DNA of 24,601 nt from contig CALFGU010000114.1 of NCBI GenBank assembly GCA_937877685.1, forward strand, positions 1 through 24,601, in the 5' to 3' direction. The notes beneath the pieces were generated by a model, which saw nothing but the letters and a program-made list of their open reading frames with translations, was not told the DNA's origin and searched no databases. The position numbers were made by a program, and so were the translations under genes. Of the stretch, positions 1-6,427 are shown in pieces; within the stretch, counting starts at the first letter, position 1; each line of letters begins with the position of its first letter. Source of the DNA: an uncultured Prevotella sp. (GTDB taxonomy: Bacteria > Bacteroidota > Bacteroidia > Bacteroidales > Bacteroidaceae).

Positions 1-98
1 GCACTGCTTTGGCACTCCCCACCCTTGTTTCGCAAACATACCTCTTGCACGTAGCAACAGAAGGCGGTCAGCAGACCTTCAAACTTCAGTTGCAATAA
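1..98 (+). CDS. 3' end of a protein, possible T9SS sorting tail (partial)
   Basis: Only the last 31 codons are present. The frame starting at base 3 is open to a TAA at 96-98 and ends in TYLLHVATEGGQQTFKLQLQ. The pattern (aromatic-Leu, alternating hydrophobic residues, Thr-x-Gly-Gly turn, Lys-Leu-x-Leu finish) resembles the last beta-strands of type A C-terminal sorting domains of type IX secretion cargo in Bacteroidetes. A PorG homologue at 18801-19490 makes that secretion system plausible in this organism. The family call is inference from a short fragment; another beta-sandwich C-terminus would look similar. The other two frames give no recognisable peptide. Confidence 0.45.
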   Translation, partial: TALALPTLVSQTYLLHVATEGGQQTFKLQLQ

Positions 99-121
99 CC
101 ATTTCTAAAATTTGAACACGC

Positions 122-166
122 AGAAAGGAGAAAGTTCCCCTATGGTCTTTCTCCTTTCTCATTTTT
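122..166 (+). terminator. GA/CT-rich hairpin followed by a T tract
   Basis: Bases 122-134 (AGAAAGGAGAAAG) and 147-159 (CTTTCTCCTTTCT) form a perfect 13-bp inverted repeat around a 12-nt loop, followed by TTTTT at 162-166. It lies 23 bases after the stop of the first partial gene and could end that transcript. The left arm is made of the same GAAAGGA heptamer found inside the gene at 22095-24029, so it may instead be a by-product of the repeat. No experimental support. Confidence 0.45.
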
Positions 167-264
167 CCTTTCCCCCTTCCCCATTAACCGTTAACCCTTC
201 ACCGTTAACCTTTCACCCCTCACCGTTAACCTTTAACCCTTCACCGTTAACCTTTCACCGTTTT
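167..264 (+). repeat. Heptanucleotide repeat tract, 14 units (copy 1)
   Basis: Fourteen consecutive 7-bp units in strict phase: CCTTTCC, CCCTTCC, then CCATTAA, CCGTTAA, CCCTTCA, CCGTTAA, CCTTTCA, CCCCTCA, CCGTTAA, CCTTTAA, CCCTTCA, CCGTTAA, CCTTTCA, CCGTTTT. Within the CCGTTAA-like part every third unit lacks TAA, so one frame stays open; that frame is also the aldo/keto reductase frame. A second copy with the same units is at 22792-22861. The tract ends 6 bases before the reductase ATG and so forms most of its 5' region. Confidence 0.9.
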
Positions 265-270
265 CTCAAT

Positions 271-1224
271 ATGTCATATACTGCTTCCCCCAACCGTTAC
301 GACGGATTCCCCGCCCATTTTAGGCGTTGCGGAAAGAGTGGCATTCTTCTCCCTAAGGTATCCCTTGGATTATGGAAGAATTTTGGTGAACGTCGCCCCT
401 TAGATGAGGCGAAAGAACTGTTACACCATGCATTCGACAACGGCATTACGCACTTCGACTTGGCGAACAATTATGGTCCTCCCTATGGTAGTGCGGAAAC
501 CAACTTTGGTCGCGTGATGCACGATTCATTCCGCCCCTATCGTGACGAACTCTTTATTGCCACAAAGGCGGGTTATGACATGTGGGAGGGACCCTATGGG
601 AATTGGGGCTCACGAAAGTACCTTTTCTCCAGTTTGGATCAAAGCCTAAAGCGCATGCAGTTGGATTACGTTGACCTCTTCTACAGCCATCGTTACGACC
701 CCGTGACACCACTTGAGGAAACGCTCCAAGCGCTTGTCGATATCGTGCGTAGCGGAAGAGCACTTTACGTGGGCATCTCTCGCTGGCCGCTTAAGGCAAC
801 TCGCTTTGGATTTGAATACTTACGCCAGCGCGATGTGCCCTGCCTCTGTTATCAAGGCAGATTAAACTTGCTTGACCGCGCAGTAGTAGATGAAGAGATT
901 CTTGAAGCTGTGCGCCAGGAAGGGTGTGGTTTCGTATCGTTTTCCCCCCTTGCTCAGGGACTACTTACTGACCGTTATTTAAATGGTATTCCCGCCGACA
1001 GCCGTATGCGTACAGACATTACGCTCAAGGAAGAAGTGCTCACGCCGGAGTTGCTCCAACGTCTGCAGGAGTTTCGCAAGCAAGCCGCAGAGTGTGGTGA
1101 ATCGCTGGCGAACTTTGCCCTGCGCAGTGTGCTTCAAGAAGAAGGTGTCACTTCGGTTATCATAGGCGCGAGCAACAAAGCACAATTAGACGAAAACCTT
1201 AAGGTGATGAGTAGCGTAAATTAG
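271..1224 (+). CDS. Aldo/keto reductase, YghZ/GAP-reductase type
   Basis: Cytosolic NADPH-dependent aldo/keto reductase of 317 residues, resembling the YghZ (L-glyceraldehyde-3-phosphate reductase) branch. It would reduce aldehydes or small ketones; the true substrate is unknown. The AKR tetrad is visible: Asp63 and Tyr68 in HFDLANNYG, Lys99 in FIATKAGYD and His140 in FYSHRYDP. Further family marks are LFSSLDQSLKRMQLDYVDL, YVGISRWP, and FSPLAQGLLTDRYL near residues 250-265. The ATG at 271 is chosen because homology begins with the MSYTASPNRYDG stretch. The same frame is open upstream to a TTG at 112, but those 53 codons are repeat-derived. No clear TAnnTTTG promoter was found between the upstream stop and this gene. 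The YghZ-like assignment is firm at family level only. Confidence 0.9.
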   Translation: MSYTASPNRYDGFPAHFRRCGKSGILLPKVSLGLWKNFGERRPLDEAKELLHHAFDNGITHFDLANNYGPPYGSAETNFGRVMHDSFRPYRDELFIATKAGYDMWEGPYGNWGSRKYLFSSLDQSLKRMQLDYVDLFYSHRYDPVTPLEETLQALVDIVRSGRALYVGISRWPLKATRFGFEYLRQRDVPCLCYQGRLNLLDRAVVDEEILEAVRQEGCGFVSFSPLAQGLLTDRYLNGIPADSRMRTDITLKEEVLTPELLQRLQEFRKQAAECGESLANFALRSVLQEEGVTSVIIGASNKAQLDENLKVMSSVN

Positions 1225-1276
1225 CGCCAACCGATGCAAAAGAAGAAAGCGAAGAGTAAACTTTTGTCAAAATTCA

Positions 1277-1308
1277 TTTCTACGAATCAACGGATTGCCG
1301 TAACTTTG
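1277..1308 (+). promoter_or_regulatory. Bacteroidetes-type promoter for pta
   Basis: TAACTTTG at 1301-1308 matches the Bacteroidetes -7 consensus TAnnTTTG, and TTTC at 1277-1280 is a near -33 box (TTTG) at a spacing of 20. Transcription would begin about 1315, giving pta a leader of roughly 215 nt. Inferred from consensus only. Confidence 0.55.
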
Positions 1309-1373
1309 CAGAAGGAACGCGACTGAAACCATAAATGCCCGCTTTAACGCTTGCGCAAAACAAAGGTTTAAAG

Positions 1374-1447
1374 AAGCGCCACAAAGTCTCTTATAGGAGC
1401 GCTTATTAGAAACAGAATTTTGCGTAACTATCAAAGAATTTTACGCA
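1374..1447 (+). other. Structured 5' leader of pta (two inverted repeats)
   Basis: Two hairpin-forming inverted repeats lie in the leader. The first is AAGCGC at 1374-1379 with GCGCTT at 1399-1404. The second is TGCGTAA at 1421-1427 with TTACGCA at 1441-1447, a perfect 7-bp stem on a 13-nt loop. The second lies about 75 nt before the pta start. No known riboswitch class was recognised. The frame upstream of pta is open back to a TTG at 1420, but it runs through these repeats and lacks Pta homology, so it is treated as leader. Confidence 0.4.
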
Positions 1448-1530
1448 TAGCAGAATCCGCTGGAATCAACTCATTATTAACATATAAAAAATGCCTTTGT
1501 GGAGCCTTGCTCCCAGAGGAAATGCATGTT

Positions 1531-2544
1531 ATGAAACTTATTGAACAACTTGTAGCACGTGCGAAGGCAGATAAGCAACGCATCGTGTTGCCCGAAGGTA
1601 CGGAAGAACGCACTCTTAAGGCAGCTAACCAACTCCTTACTGATGGAGTTGCAGATCTTATCCTTATTGGTAACCCCGAAGAAATTGCAGAAAAATCTGC
1701 AGAATGGGGATTGGGGAATATTAATAAGGCAACAATCATTGACCCTCTTAACCACCCCAAACAAGAAGAGTATGCACAACTTCTCGCTAAGCTCCGCGAA
1801 AAGAAGGGTATGACTATCGAGCAGGCTCGTGAATTGGTGAAGAATCCTCTTTACCTCGGTTGCCTTATCATTAAGGCTGGCGATGCTGATGGTCAGTTGG
1901 CTGGTGCGCAGAATACAACAGGCGACGTGCTTCGTCCTGCACTTCAGATTATCAAGACAACTCCTGGCATTACTTGCGTTTCTGGCGCAATGCTTTTGCT
2001 CACTATCGCTCCTGAGTGTGGTGACAATGGCGTTCTCGTAATGGGTGACGTTGCTGTTACTCCTGTGCCCGACGCTAACCAACTCGCACAAATCGCAGTT
2101 TGTACTGCTCAAACCGCTAAGGCAGTTGCTGGCATCACGCCTCGAGTTGCAATGCTCAGTTTCTCTTCTAAGGGTTCAGCTAAGCACGAAGATGTGGACA
2201 AGGTGGTTGAAGCGCTCAAGATTGCGCGAGAAATGGATCCGTTCCTTATGATTGACGGTGAACTTCAGGCAGACGCAGCGCTCGTTCCTGCAGTAGGTCA
2301 GAGCAAGGCTCCTGGAAGTCCTGTTGCGGGTGCGGCAAACGTGCTCATCGCTCCCCGTCTTGAAGTGGGTAATATCGGTTATAAGCTCGTTGAACGCTTA
2401 GGTCATGCTACAGCAATCGGTCCTATCCTTCAGGGTATCGCTCGTCCCGTTAACGACCTCTCACGCGGTTGCTCTATTGACGACATCTACAAGATGGTAG
2501 CGATTACTGCTAACCAGGCTATCGCTGCTAAGGCGCAGGGATAA
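1531..2544 (+). CDS. pta: Phosphate acetyltransferase
   Basis: Converts acetyl-CoA and phosphate to acetyl phosphate and CoA, the first step of the acetate-forming Pta-AckA pathway, in the cytosol. The 337-residue length fits the short Pta family (PTA_PTB domain only, no N-terminal DRTGG domain). Visible family motifs are LPEGTEERTLKAANQL near the N-terminus, AGAQNTTGDVLRPALQIIKT, and the C-terminal NVLIAPRLEVGNIGYKLVER followed by GPILQG and PVNDLSRGCS. The ATG at 1531 (MKLIEQLVARAK) is preferred: AGAGGA at 1515-1520 lies 10 bases upstream, whereas the in-frame ATG at 1522 is only one base after it. No ackA follows; the next gene is convergent beyond a terminator. Confidence 0.95.
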   Translation: MKLIEQLVARAKADKQRIVLPEGTEERTLKAANQLLTDGVADLILIGNPEEIAEKSAEWGLGNINKATIIDPLNHPKQEEYAQLLAKLREKKGMTIEQARELVKNPLYLGCLIIKAGDADGQLAGAQNTTGDVLRPALQIIKTTPGITCVSGAMLLLTIAPECGDNGVLVMGDVAVTPVPDANQLAQIAVCTAQTAKAVAGITPRVAMLSFSSKGSAKHEDVDKVVEALKIAREMDPFLMIDGELQADAALVPAVGQSKAPGSPVAGAANVLIAPRLEVGNIGYKLVERLGHATAIGPILQGIARPVNDLSRGCSIDDIYKMVAITANQAIAAKAQG

Positions 2545-2577
2545 TCCTTCGTTAACAACATAACTTCTGATAACAAC

Positions 2578-2605
2578 AAAAGGCGCACTCATAGGTGCGC
2601 CTTTT
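2578..2605. terminator. Bidirectional terminator between pta and the PstS-like gene
   Basis: Perfect 11-bp inverted repeat AAAAGGCGCAC (2578-2588) and GTGCGCCTTTT (2595-2605) with a 6-nt loop, giving a T tract on either strand. It lies between two convergent stop codons (2544 and 2621) and suits termination in both directions. Confidence 0.88.
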
Positions 2606-2620
2606 ATTATATGTGTTTCG

Positions 2621-3553
2621 CTAATCCGTGATTTTCGTTTCACGTACTTGCACTTGTGAATAAGGAAGCAACTGTGAACCGTTGCAGATAATGAGTTGTC
2701 CGCTGTTACCCTTCATATAGAAGTAGAAGTTCTTAAGAAGCGACTGACGGCGAGGGTCTGTTGTAATCACATAAACCGAACGCACGAGAGGATAATCGCC
2801 AGTTGCAATATAATATTGGTAAGGGCGGAAGTAGTCAGCCTCTTCGCCTCCCTTCTTACTCACCATCATGACATTGACATCAAGGTCGTAGAATGTCTTA
2901 ATGATGCTGTCCTGGCGCAACCAGTCAACTCCGACAATGGCAATCACATCCTTGTTTTCACGTGCCGCTTGGATGGCCTTAAGATTGCTTCCTTGCGCAT
3001 AGAGATTGCCTCCGAGTTTCTTACTTCTACATAACGAGTCCGTCATATAGCGCACCGTGCTCGAATGTGAGTTATCGAACACTACCTTTATTTCTCCCTG
3101 CTTCTGACCACGCTCTAACTGTTCCCAACGTGTGATTTTGCCAGAAACAATATCGCGAAGTTCGTCAACAGTAATCAATGTGTCAGGATTATCTTTGCTT
3201 ACGACAAGGGCAATAGCATCTGTCGCAATAATACTCTGCATTACCGGTCCCACCCTCTTCTTCAGAACTTGCTTCTGCGTTTCAGTCAACTTGCGAGTAG
3301 CCACACAGCAACGCACACTATCGTCAAGAAGCATTTGGATTGCCGAATCCTCGGTCACGTAATAGGGTTTGACGTCCGCCTCCACGTAACGCATATTAAA
3401 CTGCTGGAGTGCCTCTGACAAGATAGGTTGAAAGGTTTCATCAATAGCTACTTCAACTTCATATTCTTGAAGCCAGTTGCTCTTTTTTGATTCTCCACAG
3501 GAAGAAAAAGCAAGGAGAGAGAGGATGAGAGGGATATAAAAAAGTTTTTTCAT
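2621..3553 (-). CDS. PstS-like phosphate-binding lipoprotein
   Basis: A 310-residue lipoprotein: hydrophobic signal MKKLFYIPLILSLLAFSSC with lipidated Cys19, then a type-2 periplasmic-binding fold. PstS-like elements include VEVAIDETFQPILSEALQQF, the VGPVMQSIIATDAIALVVSK core, LRDIVSGKITRWEQL (compare the IFTGKITNW motif of PstS) and FDNSHSSTVRYM as a ligand-loop candidate. It most likely binds phosphate or a similar oxyanion at the membrane surface. No pstCAB genes are adjacent. Such a gene beside tonB/exbBD is, from memory, common in Bacteroides genomes, so a function linked to TonB rather than a classical Pst transporter is possible. No TAnnTTTG box was found in the 172 bases upstream. Confidence 0.8.
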   Translation of the reverse strand: MKKLFYIPLILSLLAFSSCGESKKSNWLQEYEVEVAIDETFQPILSEALQQFNMRYVEADVKPYYVTEDSAIQMLLDDSVRCCVATRKLTETQKQVLKKRVGPVMQSIIATDAIALVVSKDNPDTLITVDELRDIVSGKITRWEQLERGQKQGEIKVVFDNSHSSTVRYMTDSLCRSKKLGGNLYAQGSNLKAIQAARENKDVIAIVGVDWLRQDSIIKTFYDLDVNVMMVSKKGGEEADYFRPYQYYIATGDYPLVRSVYVITTDPRRQSLLKNFYFYMKGNSGQLIICNGSQLLPYSQVQVRETKITD

Positions 3554-3725
3554 CTGCTGCTAAAAAGTTTAAGAGTAACCACGTACCCCTATATTGTTTT
3601 AAATTCTAGTTCATGATACGCACCCCTTGGTTGCTAAGACTTGTTTATGCAGATTGCCTACCGATTCTGTTCTTTGGGCAATATAGTGAGAATTGAGCAA
3701 CGTACGGGAAGTTTAGGTAAGAGAT

Positions 3726-4025
3726 TTACCATCCCCCCACAGAATCGTAAGAGGTAGAATCAGCATACCAAGGTTCGTTATCTACCACGTAAGGAGTGGC
3801 GATAGAATCCAAAACTGCACTATCTACACAACATGTATCTAGATCATCCAATATTGTAGTGTCACAACAATATTGGTAGTCACGCTCATTATTATAATGC
3901 TGGCGATTATCTATCTTAACGGTTGTTTTATAACGGTCTTCATCATTAGATTCTTTCTTTGAATCATTACATGATACTACTCCTAAGATCAAAAACGATA
4001 CAAGAAAATACACTTTGGCGTTCAT
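3726..4025 (-). CDS. Small Cys-rich acidic lipoprotein, unknown function
   Basis: A 99-residue protein that I do not recognise. MNAKVYFLVSFLILGVVSC is a convincing lipoprotein signal with Cys19 as lipidation site. The mature part is very acidic, rich in Asp and Tyr, and has two Cys-Cys pairs (residues 53-54 and 65-66) in an imperfect 12-residue repeat: CCDTTILDDLDT then CCVDSAVLDSIA. The coding DNA is more AT-rich than its neighbours. It lies between the tonB-operon terminator and the PstS-like gene and has its own promoter-like box. Metal binding or disulfide-linked assembly is possible but is inference. Confidence 0.65.
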   Translation of the reverse strand: MNAKVYFLVSFLILGVVSCNDSKKESNDEDRYKTTVKIDNRQHYNNERDYQYCCDTTILDDLDTCCVDSAVLDSIATPYVVDNEPWYADSTSYDSVGGW

Positions 4026-4063
4026 ATTTTACCTCTATTTTACATGATTATTATTTACTTCAG

Positions 4064-4071
4064 CAAAAGTA
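4064..4071 (-). promoter_or_regulatory. -7 box for the small lipoprotein gene
   Basis: On the minus strand TACTTTTG fits the TAnnTTTG consensus, about 38 bases upstream of the ATG at 4025. No good -33 TTTG was found at the usual spacing. The terminator at 4106-4133 separates it from the tonB operon, so the gene needs its own promoter. Confidence 0.45.
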
Positions 4072-4105
4072 CACTTATTTTAGTAAATACAGCGCACAGA
4101 GGTAC

Positions 4106-4133
4106 AAAAAAAGGGACCAACACTGCGGTCCCT
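4106..4133 (-). terminator. Rho-independent terminator of the exbB-exbD-exbD-tonB operon
   Basis: On the minus strand AGGGACC (4133-4127) pairs with GGTCCCT (4118-4112) around an 8-nt loop and is followed by a run of T (A run at 4106-4112 on the plus strand). It lies about 100 bases after the tonB stop. Confidence 0.85.
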
Positions 4134-4233
4134 AAAATATTTAGCAACTTTAGATAAAAGATTCTTAACTTTTGCTATTGAATGTCCTATAGACTGTTTG
4201 ACGCTATTAATAAAGGAGTGATGGTACGTGTTA

Positions 4234-5082
4234 TTACTGAATCATGAAACGCACAGGAACAGTAAACCACTTACGTACGGGGCGACCTTCCTTTCTTGCA
4301 GGAACGAAGCGCGGTAATGATTTTATGACACGTACTGCTTCACGGTCACATTCTGCAGAAAGTGATTTCTTTACCTCTATATCACCCACACGACCATCAC
4401 GTTCTACAACGAAACGGAGAATTACCATGCCTTGCACATCTTGCTCAAGAGCAATTGCGGGATACTTCGTATTTTCGCGGATGTACTTAAGAAGAGCTGC
4501 CTGACCACCGGGGAATTCAGCATCCTGTTCTACAACGTCAAAGATTTCTTCTTCCTTGGGAGGAACTTCAGTACCACCAGCAGTTTGGTTTTCCTTCAAG
4601 TCGTCAATACTAATACCATCTTCAGAGTCACCGATGTAGTCTTGAGAAGCGATAGAAATGTTCTTTCTCGTTACTTCATCCTGAGTCTTCAATGCCTTAG
4701 TTTCTTCAACTTGGTCAACGATATCAGGCACTGTAAAGGCAATAGAAGCCTTTACGGCAACTTTTTCAAGTTCAACCTTGGGAGGTTCCTGATATTCCTG
4801 CTTGATTTCTTCCTTAGGTTCTTCCTTAGGAGTTTCTTCAAGTTCAGCCATTACCATTTCCTCTTGGAAATCGTCTGCTTGCTCGGGTGTAAGAGCTTCT
4901 GAGGCTACAGTATAAAGTAAACCTCCGCCTATGAGAACGAGCAAACCAATAAGGACTGACATGATTGAATAGAAGCGGCGCGCTGATGCTTTAGCACGTA
5001 ATGCATAAGCGCCGTAGTTCTTGTATCGTCCTTCAAAGACGAGGTCGCACCATTCTTTTGATGCTAAGTCGATATTAGACAT
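4234..5082 (-). CDS. tonB: TonB energy transducer
   Basis: A 282-residue TonB-family protein that transmits proton-motive force from ExbB/ExbD to outer-membrane TonB-dependent receptors. It has an N-terminal cytoplasmic segment of about 35 residues (MSNIDLASKEWCDLVFEGR, typical of Bacteroidetes TonBs), one membrane helix near residues 38-62 (SIMSVLIGLLVLIGGGLLYTV), then a Glu/Pro/Lys-rich periplasmic linker around 75-110. The C-terminal TonB domain spans about 190-282, with FPGGQAALLKYIRENTKYP, GMVILRFVVERDGRV and the closing KWFTVPVRFMIQ. It lies 21 bases after exbD and is the last gene of the operon. Confidence 0.95.
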   Translation of the reverse strand: MSNIDLASKEWCDLVFEGRYKNYGAYALRAKASARRFYSIMSVLIGLLVLIGGGLLYTVASEALTPEQADDFQEEMVMAELEETPKEEPKEEIKQEYQEPPKVELEKVAVKASIAFTVPDIVDQVEETKALKTQDEVTRKNISIASQDYIGDSEDGISIDDLKENQTAGGTEVPPKEEEIFDVVEQDAEFPGGQAALLKYIRENTKYPAIALEQDVQGMVILRFVVERDGRVGDIEVKKSLSAECDREAVRVIKSLPRFVPARKEGRPVRKWFTVPVRFMIQ

Positions 5083-5103
5083 ACTTATTTACTTTGCTTA
5101 TGT

Positions 5104-5751
5104 TTACTTGTTTTCATTAAGAGGAACCGCATTCTGAATCATTTGAATGTCCTGTTCATGAATCTTGTCAATCACATATCTACCAATATAGCAGATTTGC
5201 ATTTCATCGAGAGCGTTGATCAAGTTAAGGTAAGTAGCTTCGTCAGTTGCCTTGATGATTGCCGAAGGAGTAATATCAGAGTTCTTGATTTCAGTCAAGC
5301 GCTTCTTATGTTCCTCACGGTATTGCTCATCTTGCTTAACGTTTGAAGAGTGCTTATTAGCGAACTCACGCTTAAGTTCTTCAACCTTCTTCATTGCCGC
5401 GATATTCTTAGTCTGTAAAACCTTACGAATACCATCCTTACCATACTTGGTTTCATACACGGTAGCCCCATCAGGCTTACCTTCAAAATAATAGATCTTG
5501 TCGTCCTTGTCAAGGATAATCGTGATTGCTTTATCTGCAGCTACCTGACTCTTATCTTCCTTCTTGATGTCATCCTTGTCCGAAGGCATAGAGATTTGCA
5601 TCGTCTGGGGTTTAAGAAGTGTAGTACAGAGCATAAAGAACGTCACGAGCAACATGATCATGTCTACCATCGGCGTAAAGTCGACGCGAGCATTCATTTT
5701 CTTTTGCTTGCCTTTGCCGCCGCCTCCGCCGCCCATATCTAAACTTGCCAT
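5104..5751 (-). CDS. exbD: ExbD/TolR-type biopolymer transport protein (second)
   Basis: A 215-residue inner-membrane protein of the ExbD/TolR family. A Gly/Lys-rich cytoplasmic start (MASLDMGGGGGGKGKQKKMN) is followed by RVDFTPMVDMIMLLVTFFML, the membrane helix carrying the proton-pathway Asp (D in PMVDM). The rest is periplasmic and longer than E. coli ExbD (141 residues), with a charged middle (LKREFANKHSS, YREEHKKRLTEI) and an ExbD-like end (IIKATDEATYLNLINALDEM). It starts 13 bases after the first exbD. Two different ExbDs per operon are usual in Bacteroidetes. Confidence 0.92.
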   Translation of the reverse strand: MASLDMGGGGGGKGKQKKMNARVDFTPMVDMIMLLVTFFMLCTTLLKPQTMQISMPSDKDDIKKEDKSQVAADKAITIILDKDDKIYYFEGKPDGATVYETKYGKDGIRKVLQTKNIAAMKKVEELKREFANKHSSNVKQDEQYREEHKKRLTEIKNSDITPSAIIKATDEATYLNLINALDEMQICYIGRYVIDKIHEQDIQMIQNAVPLNENK

Positions 5752-5764
5752 AACATTCTAAGAT

Positions 5765-6403
5765 TTATTCCTCTGATTTAAGTGAAGTAATGAGGTTGTA
5801 ACGATTCTCATCAATTTCACGCAAGGAGTCCATTACTTTTTTAATTACTGCATAGGGAGTATTCTTGTCTGCCTTAATAGCGAGACCCATATCCTTCCCA
5901 TTTGCTTTACGAGCTGCTGCTACCCACAACTTGAGTTCGTTAACACCAACTTCATTTTCGCCAGGAACGGGAATGCCGACTTGATTGCTACTTTGGTACT
6001 TTTCTTCAGTCAAGAAACTGTTACGCTCGTTAGCGTCCTTTGCCAACCAGGCAGGGAGAACGTTACAAGGAGTACCAAATGTTGGAACTTTGGAGAACTC
6101 GTCGAGTTGTTGGGGATTAAGTTTAAGATCTCCGTTATCAATCATCTGCTGTGCCATCTTTCGCTGAGTTTCAGGTGCGTCCATGCAGAGGAAGACTTTA
6201 CCTGCCTTGTTAACGAAAATAGTAAGCAAATTTGTTTCGGGAATCTTAATTTCAGAAACTGAACCCGGGGCATTCACTTTTACTGGTTCGTCCTTAACGA
6301 ACGTAGCAGTAAGCATAAAGAAGGTAAGCAGCAGGACCATAACGTCACTCATCGGCGTCATGTCGATGAATGTGTCTTGTTTTTTAATTTTAAAACGTCC
6401 CAT
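5765..6403 (-). CDS. exbD: ExbD/TolR-type biopolymer transport protein (first)
   Basis: A 212-residue ExbD paralogue. The N-terminus MGRFKIKKQDTFIDMTPMSD runs into VMVLLLTFFMLTATF, the single membrane helix, with the conserved Asp in TPMSDVM. The periplasmic part carries a family-typical LLTIFVNKAGKVFL strand and ends with DKNTPYAVIKKVMDSLREI, matching the ExbD C-terminal core. Its middle section (NVLPAWLAKDANERNSFL) differs from that of the second ExbD, so the two are diverged, not recently duplicated. It follows exbB by 24 bases in one operon. Confidence 0.92.
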   Translation of the reverse strand: MGRFKIKKQDTFIDMTPMSDVMVLLLTFFMLTATFVKDEPVKVNAPGSVSEIKIPETNLLTIFVNKAGKVFLCMDAPETQRKMAQQMIDNGDLKLNPQQLDEFSKVPTFGTPCNVLPAWLAKDANERNSFLTEEKYQSSNQVGIPVPGENEVGVNELKLWVAAARKANGKDMGLAIKADKNTPYAVIKKVMDSLREIDENRYNLITSLKSEE

Positions 6404-6427
6404 TGATTGGTTTACCTAAATTATGGA

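Noticed and set aside
123..264. CRISPR array
   Set aside because: The units are 7 bp in strict tandem with no spacers, and no cas genes are present.
1477..2112. 211-codon minus-strand ORF opposite pta
   Set aside because: It is fully inside the pta gene on the other strand, with a Cys/Asn/Leu-rich sequence and no signal, domain or start context. It is a by-product of pta codon use.
4432..4902. 156-codon plus-strand ORF opposite tonB
   Set aside because: The Phe/Leu-rich translation mirrors Glu/Lys/Pro-rich tonB codons read in reverse; no independent start signal.
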